Source of the DNA: Smithella sp.
GTDB lineage: Bacteria > Desulfobacterota > Syntrophia > Syntrophales > Smithellaceae
Direction: 5' to 3'
Assembly: GCA_012797505.1 (NCBI GenBank)
Contig: JAAZOZ010000127.1
Span: 1 to 15,791, forward strand
DNA: 15,791 bases
Shown: piece after piece, positions 1 to 7,470 of the stretch
How the letters are laid out: each line of letters begins with the position of its first letter
Position numbering within the stretch: the first letter of the stretch is position 1
Notes under the pieces: generated by a model
What the model was told of the DNA's origin: nothing
Database searches by the model: none
The model's input: the letters and a program-made list of their open reading frames with translations, nothing else
Position numbers and translations under genes: made by a program

Positions 1-28
1 TAGGGGATGGGGAATGGTGGATGTGATC

Positions 29-51
29 GGGAACGGTTTCAAACCGTTCCC
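29..51. repeat. Perfect 11-bp inverted repeat with 1-nt centre
   Basis: The arms GGGAACGGTTT (29-39) and AAACCGTTCCC (41-51) are exact reverse complements around a single C at position 40. No T-run follows on either strand, so this is not an obvious Rho-independent terminator. It resembles the short palindromic elements scattered in intergenic regions of many bacterial genomes. It sits beside a second palindrome and a heptanucleotide array. Confidence 0.75.
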
Positions 52-56
52 TACGG

Positions 57-85
57 TGTCATGGTTCGACAGGCTCACCATGACA
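57..85. repeat. Inverted repeat with TTCGACAGGCTCA core
   Basis: The 9-bp arms TGTCATGGT (57-65) and ACCATGACA (77-85) flank an 11-nt loop (66-76). The sequence across the first arm and loop contains TTCGACAGGCTCA. From memory, closely similar TTCGACA(A/G)GCTCA strings recur as dispersed small repeats in many bacterial genomes, so this is probably a copy of a mobile or REP-like palindrome rather than a gene-specific signal. Copy number cannot be judged from one window. Confidence 0.65.
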
Positions 86-92
86 ACTTTTC

Positions 93-169
93 CCCATTGC
101 CTGTTGCCCGTAACCCATTACCCATGACCCATTGCCTATCGCCCATCGCCTATCGCCCATAGCCCGTCA
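93..169. repeat. Degenerate heptanucleotide tandem array, about 11 units
   Basis: Eleven consecutive 7-nt units fit the pattern CC(C/T)(A/G)TNN: CCCATTG, CCTGTTG, CCCGTAA, CCCATTA, CCCATGA, CCCATTG, CCTATCG, CCCATCG, CCTATCG, CCCATAG, CCCGTCA. The phase is kept throughout. Bases 4-24 show the same 7-nt rhythm in the opposite orientation (GGGATGG, GGAATGG, TGGATGT), so the array may flank the two palindromes on both sides. The left part is cut by the window edge. There are no spacers of CRISPR length. Confidence 0.7.
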
Positions 170-190
170 CTTTTTACCCTCGCTTTTTGA

Positions 191-218
191 TTGACAACCC
201 GACGGTCTTTGATAAGGT
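191..218 (+). promoter_or_regulatory. Possible sigma70-type promoter of moeA
   Basis: An exact TTGACA lies at 191-196. The best-placed -10 is TAAGGT (213-218) after a 16-nt spacer, which matches the consensus at only three of six positions. The alternative GATAAG (211-216) is better in sequence but only 14 nt away. The position about 30 nt upstream of the moeA start is sensible, but the weak -10 makes this tentative. Confidence 0.25.
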
Positions 219-248
219 ATCCCCCTGAAAAACGGCTGGAGAAACAAA

Positions 249-1484
249 ATGATATCCGTAGAAAAAGCGCTTCATACGGTCCTTGCCGCCTGCCGGCCCA
301 TGGGATTGGAAAAAGTCGATCTTCTGGAGGCGGCAGGCCGGGTGATCGGCGAAGATGTCTTCGCGCCGCGCAATGTCCCTTCCGCCGCCAACTCCGCCAT
401 GGACGGCTATGCCGTGCGGTCCGACGACACGAAAGGCGCGCACGCCTTAAAGCCCGTCGAGCTTGCGGTTGTTGAAACAATCGCCGCCGGCCGCCTTCCC
501 CGCAGAACGGTTCAGGCCGGACAGGCGGCGCGCATCATGACCGGCGCGGTGATCCCCAAAGGCGCGGACGCCGTGGTCCGCCGGGAGGACACCGAAGAAA
601 AAGGCAAAACGGTTCTGATGAAAATCGCCGCGCCCCGGGGGCTGGACATCCGGTTTCCCGGCGAGGATGTGCGTCAGGGAGAGAAAGTCATCGCGGCAGG
701 CAGCGTTTTGCGGCCGGGCCACATCGGCATGCTGGCCGTTCTGGGAAAGGCGTTTGTCGCGGTTTACCAGAGGCCGCGCGTGGCGATCCTGTCCACCGGC
801 GACGAACTGGTGGACATTGAAACCGAGCCGCCGCCCGGCAAAATCGTCAACTCCAATACCTATTCGCTGGCCGCTCAGGTTCTCTCCTGCGGCGGTGTTC
901 CCGTGCTGCTGGGCATCGGCGGCGACGACAAAGAGGATCTGGTTAAAAAATTTCAGGTGGCGCGGCGGGCGGATGTCATCCTTTCCTCCGGCGGCGTCTC
1001 GGTCGGCGATTATGATTTCGTCAAAGATGTGATGGGCGACATCGGCAACGCCATGCACTTCTGGCAGGTGGCCATGCGGCCCGGGAAGCCGCTGGCTTTC
1101 GGCTCCATCGACGGCGTCCCCCTCTTCGGTCTGCCCGGCAATCCCGTATCCGTCATGGTTTCCTTTGAGCAGTTTGTCCGCCCCTTTCTGCTTTGCATGC
1201 AGGGGCATACCCGGATTTTTCGCCCGACACTGACCGCCGTCAGCGCCCAGGAAATCAAAAAGGGCGCGGGCGTCAAAAATTTTCTGCGCGCGGTGGTTAT
1301 AAAAGAAAAAAATCGTTACCTGGCGCGCCTGACCGGCGAACAGGGGTCCGGCATTTTGAAGTCCATGGTGGAAGCCAATGCTTTCATTGTTTTGCAGGAA
1401 GATGTCTCCCATGTGAAAAAGGGAGAGAACGTATTGGTTCAACTGCTTGAAGAAACACTGACCGGGGCGGATGTTCCCGCCTGA
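249..1484 (+). CDS. moeA: Molybdopterin molybdenumtransferase MoeA
   Basis: MoeA inserts molybdate (or tungstate) into adenylylated molybdopterin, the last step of basic molybdenum cofactor synthesis, in the cytosol. The 411-residue length is normal for the family. Visible landmarks are NSAMDGYAVRSDD (48-60) in the N-terminal part and RIMTGAVIPKGADAVV (95-110). The molybdopterin-binding domain carries ILSTGDELVD (180-189), SSGGVSVGDYDFVKDV (246-261) and GLPGNPVSVMVSFEQFV (294-310). A MoeA C-terminal beta domain spans about 325-400. The start is supported by GGAG seven to eight nt upstream of the ATG. No other cofactor gene is in the window, so it is not in an obvious mo-operon. It is followed 56 nt later by an FKBP gene, with no terminator seen between them, so the two may be co-transcribed. 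The family call is secure; specificity for Mo over W cannot be read from the sequence. Confidence 0.95.
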   Translation: MISVEKALHTVLAACRPMGLEKVDLLEAAGRVIGEDVFAPRNVPSAANSAMDGYAVRSDDTKGAHALKPVELAVVETIAAGRLPRRTVQAGQAARIMTGAVIPKGADAVVRREDTEEKGKTVLMKIAAPRGLDIRFPGEDVRQGEKVIAAGSVLRPGHIGMLAVLGKAFVAVYQRPRVAILSTGDELVDIETEPPPGKIVNSNTYSLAAQVLSCGGVPVLLGIGGDDKEDLVKKFQVARRADVILSSGGVSVGDYDFVKDVMGDIGNAMHFWQVAMRPGKPLAFGSIDGVPLFGLPGNPVSVMVSFEQFVRPFLLCMQGHTRIFRPTLTAVSAQEIKKGAGVKNFLRAVVIKEKNRYLARLTGEQGSGILKSMVEANAFIVLQEDVSHVKKGENVLVQLLEETLTGADVPA

Positions 1485-1540
1485 ATTTGGCGCCCGATCC
1501 CAGGGCAGGAATAAAGAAAGGGTAAAAGAAAGGATGCTTT

Positions 1541-2257
1541 ATGCGTAAATTAATGATTGTGGTTTGTGTCGCCCTGATCGCCGTCTGGGGATGTTCGCCC
1601 GAAGCGCCTAAAACGGAGGATCAGAAGGCTTTCTACGCGCTGGGGGTTCATCTCAGCAAGCAACTGTCCGTTTTTGATCTGACGACCGAAGAGTTGAAAT
1701 ATGTTCAACTGGGAATGTCCGACGCAGCCGGCGGCAAAAAGCTGGCGGCGGAACCGGAAGCCAACATGCAGAAACTGGGTGAACTGGCCCAGGCCCGAAT
1801 GCAGAAAGCCACGGAAAAGCAAAAAGAGCTGGCCAAACCGTTTCTGGAAAAAGCCGCGAAGGAAGCCGGCGTGAAGAAAACCGCCTCCGGATTGATCTAT
1901 AAAGAAATCAAAGCGGGCACGGGCGCTCAGGCCAGGGCCACGGACATCGTCAAGGTCCACTACGTGGGCACGCTGATTGACGGCAAGGAATTTGACAGCT
2001 CCGTCAAGCGCGGCCAGCCCGCGGAACTGCCGTTGAGTCAGGTGTTCCCCTGCTGGACGGAGGGGGTCAGCATGATGAAGGTGGGCGGCAAATCCAAACT
2101 GATCTGCCCTTCGGAGATCGCCTACGGAGACCGGGGCCGTCCCCCCGTGATTCCCGGCGGCGCAACGCTGGTCTTTGAAGTGGAGCTTCTGGACGTGAAA
2201 GACGCCAAAACAGCCGCATTGCAGTCTTCGCCCTCCGTAAAACCGAAGGCAAAATAA
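1541..2257 (+). CDS. FKBP-type peptidyl-prolyl cis-trans isomerase, lipoprotein
   Basis: This 238-residue enzyme should catalyse cis-trans isomerisation of Xaa-Pro bonds and assist protein folding in the envelope. The first 18 residues are a hydrophobic signal ending in VWGC, a lipobox-like site with an unusual Trp, so Cys18 is the likely lipidated residue. Residues ~25-115 are a helical, charged FkpA_N-like dimerisation region. Residues ~118-220 are the FKBP domain, with expected active-site positions present: Y141 (VHYVGTL), F151-D152, W172 (CWTEG), Y195 (AYGD) and F212. Cys171 and Cys189 replace the more usual Gly and Ile/Val and could form a disulfide in an oxidising compartment; that is inference. 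The start is fixed by GAAAGGA six nt before the ATG. A terminator-like hairpin follows at 2296. It resembles FkpA or Mip but is not assigned to either. Confidence 0.92.
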   Translation: MRKLMIVVCVALIAVWGCSPEAPKTEDQKAFYALGVHLSKQLSVFDLTTEELKYVQLGMSDAAGGKKLAAEPEANMQKLGELAQARMQKATEKQKELAKPFLEKAAKEAGVKKTASGLIYKEIKAGTGAQARATDIVKVHYVGTLIDGKEFDSSVKRGQPAELPLSQVFPCWTEGVSMMKVGGKSKLICPSEIAYGDRGRPPVIPGGATLVFEVELLDVKDAKTAALQSSPSVKPKAK

Positions 2258-2295
2258 CCCCGGCCCGCAAGCGCGGCCGTTGATTCAGAAGACCC

Positions 2296-2329
2296 GGAAG
2301 GGGGTGGCAAAGGGCCTCCCCCTTTCTTT
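2296..2329 (+). terminator. Probable Rho-independent terminator after the FKBP gene
   Basis: GGAAGGGGG (2296-2304) can pair with CCCCCTTTC (2318-2326), nine pairs including one G-U, around a 13-nt loop. The 3' arm runs into TTTCTTT (2323-2329). The U-tract overlaps the stem and is broken by a C, so efficiency is uncertain. It would separate moeA-FKBP transcription from the mltF-like gene. Confidence 0.45.
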
Positions 2330-2380
2330 AAGTCTTGCAGTCTGTTTCCTCTTCGATTGCCGGGATGAAAGGGGATGCTG

Positions 2381-3910
2381 ATGAAAAAACAAGAATGGTT
2401 TCGTCTTCTGCGCCGTCTTCCGGCACTCGCCGTGATTTTTCTTGCCGCTTTCCTGATGCTCCTCCCCTGCCCCTCTTGGGCCGAACCTGCAACACCGGCG
2501 CAGGAGGACGACAACCAACCCCGCCTGCGCAGCCTGGCCCTCGCCAATGAGATCTGGCTGGGCGATTTCGATCAGCTCCTGGAGAAACGCGTCATCCGCG
2601 TCCTGGTTCCGCAGAGCCGCACCCTGTATTTGATTGTCAGGGGAAAGGAACAGGGGCTGATCGGCGACATGGTCAGGGAATTTGAGCGCACCCTCAATAA
2701 AAAATACGCCAGAAAGCTAAAAAAACGCCCGTTGACCGTCGTGATTATTCCACGGACGCGGGACCTCCTCCTTGGCGATGTGGCAAGAGGGCTCGGCGAT
2801 ATTGCCGCCGGCGACATCACGGTGACGGAGGAGCGCCTGAAGACGGTGGACTTTGCCGCGCCGCCGGACCTGCCCGGCGTGTCGGAAATCCTGGTCGCGG
2901 GTCCGTCGTCTCCCGCCGTGGGCGCCATTGATGATCTGGCCGGAAAGACCGTGCATGTGCGCAAAGCCTCCAGCTATTATGAAAGCCTGACCCTTTTGAA
3001 CAATCGGTTGATCCGGGAACACAGGAAACCCGTCAACATCATCCTCGTCCCGGATGCGCTGGAAGACGAAGACCTGATGGAAATGCTTCAGGCGAAAATT
3101 TTCGATTTTACCGTCGTGGACGACTGGATGGCCCGCCTGTGGGCGGAAGTTCTGCCCGGCATCACCGTCCGGGACGACATCGTGCTGCGCAGCAAAGGCA
3201 GGATCGGCTGGGCCATCCGCAAGAACAGCCCGCGGCTGGAATCGGAAATTCTGGATTTCTACCGTATCGTCCTGAAAAAACGCGGCGTGATCGAAGGCCG
3301 CATTCAGCAGTACCACCGGAACATCGAAAAGATCAAAGATCCGACCGGCACGGGGGAATGGAAGCGGTTTGAACAAACCTTGAGCCTGTTTCGGAAATAC
3401 GGCAACCGGTACGGATTTGATCCGCTGATGCTGGCCGCCCAGGGCTATCAGGAATCCCGGCTGGACCAGAGCAAACGCAGCCCGGCGGGCGCGATCGGCA
3501 TCATGCAGATCATGCCCAAAACGGGCCGGTCGCTGAAGGTGGGAGACATAAAGATCACCGAACCCAATATTCACGCCGGCGCCAAGTATCTGGACCTGCT
3601 CATGACCAACTACTTTTCGGATGCCTGCTTCAGCGAGCAGGACCGCTCGCTTTTTGCCTTTGCCAGCTACAACGCTGGACCGGGAAGGATCTCGAGAATG
3701 CGGACGCTTGCGAAAGAGCGCGGCCTGGACGCGAACCGGTGGTTCAACAACGTCGAGCTGGTCACCGCCGAAAAAGTGGGATTTGAGACCACCGCCTACG
3801 TCCGGAACATTTACAAATATTACGTGGCCTACAAGCTGACAATCAACAGCATGGAGGAAAAACAAAAAATCCTCCAGCAGGCCGTTGCGGATCCATCCCG
3901 CAAACCATGA
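2381..3910 (+). CDS. mltF: MltF-like membrane-bound lytic murein transglycosylase
   Basis: The protein (509 residues from this start) should cleave peptidoglycan glycan strands with formation of 1,6-anhydroMurNAc. An N-terminal signal (hydrophobic 13-30, ending SWA) exports it. Residues ~70-305 form an SBP_bac_3-type regulatory domain, with IRVLVP near its start and the TVTEERLKTVDF signature around 147-158. Residues ~335-490 form the SLT catalytic domain: catalytic Glu358 in QESRLD, then AIGIMQIMP (371-379) and SYNAGPGRI (429-437). This order is that of E. coli MltF. I prefer 2381 over the in-frame ATG at 2375 because GGGG lies six nt before 2381 but directly abuts 2375. The gene converges with sdaA with only 10 nt between the stops. 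Whether the protein stays anchored or is released is unclear, since a Cys near the signal end (LPCPSWA) is not a clean lipobox. Confidence 0.9.
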   Translation: MKKQEWFRLLRRLPALAVIFLAAFLMLLPCPSWAEPATPAQEDDNQPRLRSLALANEIWLGDFDQLLEKRVIRVLVPQSRTLYLIVRGKEQGLIGDMVREFERTLNKKYARKLKKRPLTVVIIPRTRDLLLGDVARGLGDIAAGDITVTEERLKTVDFAAPPDLPGVSEILVAGPSSPAVGAIDDLAGKTVHVRKASSYYESLTLLNNRLIREHRKPVNIILVPDALEDEDLMEMLQAKIFDFTVVDDWMARLWAEVLPGITVRDDIVLRSKGRIGWAIRKNSPRLESEILDFYRIVLKKRGVIEGRIQQYHRNIEKIKDPTGTGEWKRFEQTLSLFRKYGNRYGFDPLMLAAQGYQESRLDQSKRSPAGAIGIMQIMPKTGRSLKVGDIKITEPNIHAGAKYLDLLMTNYFSDACFSEQDRSLFAFASYNAGPGRISRMRTLAKERGLDANRWFNNVELVTAEKVGFETTAYVRNIYKYYVAYKLTINSMEEKQKILQQAVADPSRKP

Positions 3911-3920
3911 CGGACCCGCC

Positions 3921-5285
3921 TCAACACCGGATGGAACAAACGGCCAGTCCGGCCCGGGCCGTTTCCTTGTACCTCTCCGACATATCCCGACCCGTTTCCA
4001 GCATCGCTTCCACCACGGCGTCGAAGTCGATCTTCTGGCGGGCCGGATCCCCCGCGGACGCCAGAAGATAGGCATTGTAGGCGTGGACCGCTCCGACGGC
4101 GTTGCGTTCAATACAGGGAATTTGAACATAACCGCCGATGGGATCGCAGGTGAGTCCCAGATGGTGCTCCAGGGCAATTTCAGCGGCGTTTTCAATGACG
4201 GCCATCCCGCAGCCCCGAATGTGCGCGATCATGGCTGCCGCCATGGCTGAGGCGACGCCGACTTCTCCCTGGCAGCCGACTTCGGCTCCGGAGATACTGG
4301 CATTGTGGCGGGTAATGCCGCCCACAGCCCCGGCGACGAGAAGCCCCTCCCGAATCAGCTCCCGGGAAATTCCCAGATGCTTTGCCGCAAAATAAATAAT
4401 TCCGGGAATAATTCCGGATGAGCCGGACGTCGGCGCCGTCACGACCCGGTGACCCGCGGCGTTTTCTTCCGAGGCGGCCAGCGCGTAAGTGTTGAGCAAA
4501 ATGACGAATCGCTCCGGCGAATCGGGTATCGTTTGCGCCCGACGCAAAAGAACCGGCGCCTTGCGGGCCAGACCGATGGGTCCCGGAAGAATGGCATCCG
4601 TAGCCAGGCCGCGTTCAACGGCGCTGACCATTGCGTCAATGATCGCATCCAGTCCCTTATCCGTTCGCTCCGCGTCCAGACCGGAAACCACCGCCTCATT
4701 GCGCCGCAGGAGTTCGACGAGACCGATGTTCAGCCGGTCCATCTGAGCGCGAAGCTGGTGCATGCTGGCGTAGGGAATCGGCGGAATCGGCCGCGGATGT
4801 TCCGCCTCTCCCCGGCAGAGAATGAAGCCCCCTCCGACGGAGTAGTATTCCTGCTCCAGGAGAATGCCCTCTCCCGCTTTGAGGCGAAAAACCATGGTAT
4901 TGGGGTGCGGGAGATTTCCGGGGGTTGTGTCGAAATGAATATCGCCCGCGCGGAAAGGGATCTCCTTTTTGCCGGCGCAAAAGGTGTAAACGGCTTTTGG
5001 ATCCGTGCCGAGCGGATCAAAGGCATCCGGATCGACGGTTTCCGGGTCCCATCCCAGCAGGCCGGCAATCACGGAGCGATCCGTCCCGTGTCCTTTCCCG
5101 GTGGTGGCGAGCGACCCGTACAGAGAGACCTCGACAGCCGTCGCCTTTTCCAGAGCGGCTTTTTTCAGTCCGGCGCAGGCCTGCCGGAAGCGGCCGGCCG
5201 CCTTCATGGGGCCCAGCGTGTGAGAACTGGAAGGCCCCGGGCCGATTTTGAAGATATCGAATACCGATGTCGCAATCACGTTCAT
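3921..5285 (-). CDS. sdaA: L-serine dehydratase, iron-sulfur single-chain type
   Basis: The enzyme deaminates L-serine to pyruvate and ammonia in the cytosol using a [4Fe-4S] cluster. At 454 residues it matches the length of the E. coli enzyme and joins the beta domain (FKIGPGPSSSHTLGPM, ~12-27) and the alpha domain (APTSGSSGIIPG, ~284-295) in one chain. Likely cluster cysteines are C338 (GAEVGCQGE), C380 (GLTCDPIGG) and C391 (IPCIERN). The C-terminal residue is also a Cys (C454), as in the 'tail-in-mouth' arrangement described for this class. The start at 5285 is chosen because GGAAAGG lies eight nt upstream and the ATG overlaps the upstream permease stop in ATGA. The in-frame upstream codon at 5318 lies inside the permease. 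Tight coupling to an amino-acid permease supports serine catabolism. Confidence 0.95.
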   Translation of the reverse strand: MNVIATSVFDIFKIGPGPSSSHTLGPMKAAGRFRQACAGLKKAALEKATAVEVSLYGSLATTGKGHGTDRSVIAGLLGWDPETVDPDAFDPLGTDPKAVYTFCAGKKEIPFRAGDIHFDTTPGNLPHPNTMVFRLKAGEGILLEQEYYSVGGGFILCRGEAEHPRPIPPIPYASMHQLRAQMDRLNIGLVELLRRNEAVVSGLDAERTDKGLDAIIDAMVSAVERGLATDAILPGPIGLARKAPVLLRRAQTIPDSPERFVILLNTYALAASEENAAGHRVVTAPTSGSSGIIPGIIYFAAKHLGISRELIREGLLVAGAVGGITRHNASISGAEVGCQGEVGVASAMAAAMIAHIRGCGMAVIENAAEIALEHHLGLTCDPIGGYVQIPCIERNAVGAVHAYNAYLLASAGDPARQKIDFDAVVEAMLETGRDMSERYKETARAGLAVCSIRC

Positions 5286-7384
5286 GATGAAGGCCTTTCC
5301 GAGCGGCTGATCAGCCACTTCTTCTGAATTTCTTCCAGTCGGCCGCTTTTGATGAGTTTATCCAACGCATGATCGATTTTCCGGCCGAGCTGCGTATCTT
5401 CCTTCCGGTAGGCGATGGCATATTCTTCCTGCTCGCCGAGCGGGAGAGACCGGCCCCTGACGAGCCCCTGGGCCAACCACTCGTCAATGATCGGCTTGTC
5501 GAAGACGACGGCGTCCAGGGCGCCGTTCTTGAAGTGCTCCAACAGGTCGGAAGAAACGCTCATCCGCCACAGACGATATTCGGAACGCCCGTTCATATAC
5601 TTCTCGCCGGTCGAACGGCTCTTGACGCCGACCGCCTTTCCGCGCAGATCCGCGAGCGTAGTCGCCGGACTGTCCGCGTGCACCAGCATCGCCAGGGTTC
5701 CTTGATGATAGCTTCGGGTGAAGGCCGCCTGCCGGCTTCGTTCCGGGGTCACTGTCAGTTCGCTGATGGCAGCATCCACCAGATCCTTTTCCAGGGCCGG
5801 GAAAATATGGTCCAGCGGCGTGGCACGGAAGGCGATCCGATACCCCATCTCCCCGGCGACCGACTGAATTATATCGATATCCAGCCCCGCGGGCTTGCCC
5901 GTTTCGTCCTCAAAGGCAATGGGCGGATTGGAGATTTCAACGGCGACCCGCAGCACCGGCCGGGTGTCGATAAACTTCGGTGTAATCAGAAGGGCGGCGA
6001 GGATGAGAACAGCTCCCCCCAGGACGAGATATTTTTTGCTGACCGCAAAACCTTCGAAGCGGGGCAGCCCACGGGTCATGCCATAGAGGACCGGGATTCC
6101 CGCCAGCGTCAGGACCAGAGAGACCATGGCGTTCACGGGCTGGCTCAGAATCATGCCGTACATGATGTAGAGGGCGCCGCCGATGGCGACAAGCGGCGTC
6201 ACGGGATAAAAGGGAACCTTGTAGCTGCGGACCGCGTCGGGAAACCGCTTCCGGGCGATAAACACGGCGGCGAAGGTCATCATGTAGAAAATCCAGATCG
6301 CAAACATGGCCATGTCGGTCAGGCGGTCGGCGTCAAGCATCCGGAGATAGATGAAAGACAGGACCACCAGGAGAATGCCGGCGTTCACGGGCGTCTTGCT
6401 GTCCGGTTCGATCCGGCTGAGCGCCCCCGAGCCGGGAAGCTGATTGCGTTCGGCCATCGTGAACACGATGCGCGAGAGGGTCATCACGTAGCCGTTCAGA
6501 CCGCCGACAATCGACACCATGATGCCCACGGAAATGAGGTTGCCGCCGTAGAGCCCGAAAAGCTTCTGAGCGGCAATCGCGGAGGCGTCATGGCCCAGGG
6601 CGACCATCTCGGAAGGCGATAAAACCTTGAGAAGGGCGACGTTGATGACGATGTACACAACGGACAGAAAGATCAGCCCGCCGACGACGGCCCGCGGCAG
6701 GATTTTGCCGGGATTCTTCATTTCCCCCGCCACGGAAGCCACCTGCGCCCAGCCGTCGTAGGCAAAGAGGGTGGCAATGACGGCGACGGAGAAGGTCGCG
6801 GATGCGGCGACCCCGGTCGAGAGGTTCAGCACATGGCCGTTTCCTTTCCAGAGGCCGAAAACGGCAAGCAGAACGATGGGGATCAGCTTGCAGAATGTCG
6901 CGAGCACCTGCAGGTAGCCCGCCTGCTTGACGCCGACGCTGTTGACAAACAGAACAAACGCCATCACGGCCAGGCCGATGACGGGAAGGTAGTGGTCCGG
7001 GATTCCGAACAGGAGGCAGAAAACGGAGCTGAAATAGCCGGCCAGCGCGCCGATCGTCGCCGGCCCGAAGATGAAGGTCAGCATCCAGCCGTAGAGATAG
7101 GCGACTTTGGGGCCGTAGATTTCTTCCAGGTAAACATAGACGCCGCCCGTGCGGGGATACAGGACCCCCAGCTCGCAAAGCGTGAGCCCTCCGGCCATGC
7201 TGAACACCGCTCCGATCACCCAGGCGGCCAGCGCCCAGGTGGAATCGCCCGCCGCGGCCATGACCGCTGGCGGTTTCATGAAAGCGCCGGCGCCCAGCAC
7301 CATCCCGACCACGATGGCGAGAGCGCTCACCAGTCCAATATCTTTTTTCAGTTCGGCCGGCCTGTTCGTTTCATCATTCGTCAT
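5282..7384 (-). CDS. APC-superfamily amino-acid permease fused to a periplasmic solute-binding domain
   Basis: This 700-residue protein joins two families. Residues ~15-440 are a 12-helix APC permease of LAT/SteT type: the helix-1 motif GMVLGAGAF (27-35) and YDGWAQVASVAGEMKNPGKILPRA (starting 209) are typical. An extra hydrophobic segment (~451-468) follows basic residues (RGLPRF, SKK), predicting a thirteenth helix that carries the tail out of the cytoplasm. Residues ~477-692 are an SBP_bac_3 domain with SELTVTPERSRQAAF (from 541), whose Arg549 would bind a ligand carboxylate, and DAVVFD (624-629), whose Asp629 would bind an alpha-amine. The domain therefore looks ligand-competent and suited to amino acids. 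The start has a GGGGAGA motif shortly upstream. The stop overlaps the sdaA ATG, which suggests L-serine (or threonine) as substrate. Direction (symport, exchange) is unknown. Confidence 0.9.
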   Translation of the reverse strand: MTNDETNRPAELKKDIGLVSALAIVVGMVLGAGAFMKPPAVMAAAGDSTWALAAWVIGAVFSMAGGLTLCELGVLYPRTGGVYVYLEEIYGPKVAYLYGWMLTFIFGPATIGALAGYFSSVFCLLFGIPDHYLPVIGLAVMAFVLFVNSVGVKQAGYLQVLATFCKLIPIVLLAVFGLWKGNGHVLNLSTGVAASATFSVAVIATLFAYDGWAQVASVAGEMKNPGKILPRAVVGGLIFLSVVYIVINVALLKVLSPSEMVALGHDASAIAAQKLFGLYGGNLISVGIMVSIVGGLNGYVMTLSRIVFTMAERNQLPGSGALSRIEPDSKTPVNAGILLVVLSFIYLRMLDADRLTDMAMFAIWIFYMMTFAAVFIARKRFPDAVRSYKVPFYPVTPLVAIGGALYIMYGMILSQPVNAMVSLVLTLAGIPVLYGMTRGLPRFEGFAVSKKYLVLGGAVLILAALLITPKFIDTRPVLRVAVEISNPPIAFEDETGKPAGLDIDIIQSVAGEMGYRIAFRATPLDHIFPALEKDLVDAAISELTVTPERSRQAAFTRSYHQGTLAMLVHADSPATTLADLRGKAVGVKSRSTGEKYMNGRSEYRLWRMSVSSDLLEHFKNGALDAVVFDKPIIDEWLAQGLVRGRSLPLGEQEEYAIAYRKEDTQLGRKIDHALDKLIKSGRLEEIQKKWLISRSERPSS

Positions 7385-7470
7385 GGGATTCTCCCCGGGG
7401 ATCCTCCATCGGCGCGGATAGCCCTGTATGATAGCCCCTCGCTTTCATCCCGGATTCGCAGGCAGCGACT

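Noticed and set aside
93..169. Heptamer array considered as a CRISPR
   Set aside because: Units are 7 nt, directly adjacent and degenerate; there are no spacers and no cas genes.
447..1442. A 331-codon minus-strand frame opposite moeA
   Set aside because: Antisense shadow of a complete moeA; the translation shows no family features.
3848..3925. Search for a bidirectional terminator between mltF and sdaA
   Set aside because: Only a 10-nt gap separates the stops; the T-rich run on the minus strand near 3865 has no convincing stem before it.
2717..4195. A 492-codon minus-strand frame across mltF and the end of sdaA
   Set aside because: It overlaps two well-supported genes out of frame and has no recognisable motifs or ribosome site.
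7385..7470. Possible separate promoter for the permease-sdaA pair (TATCAT on the minus strand)
   Set aside because: The -10-like hexamer is good but no acceptable -35 lies at a suitable distance, so transcription from pqiABC cannot be separated from a local start.
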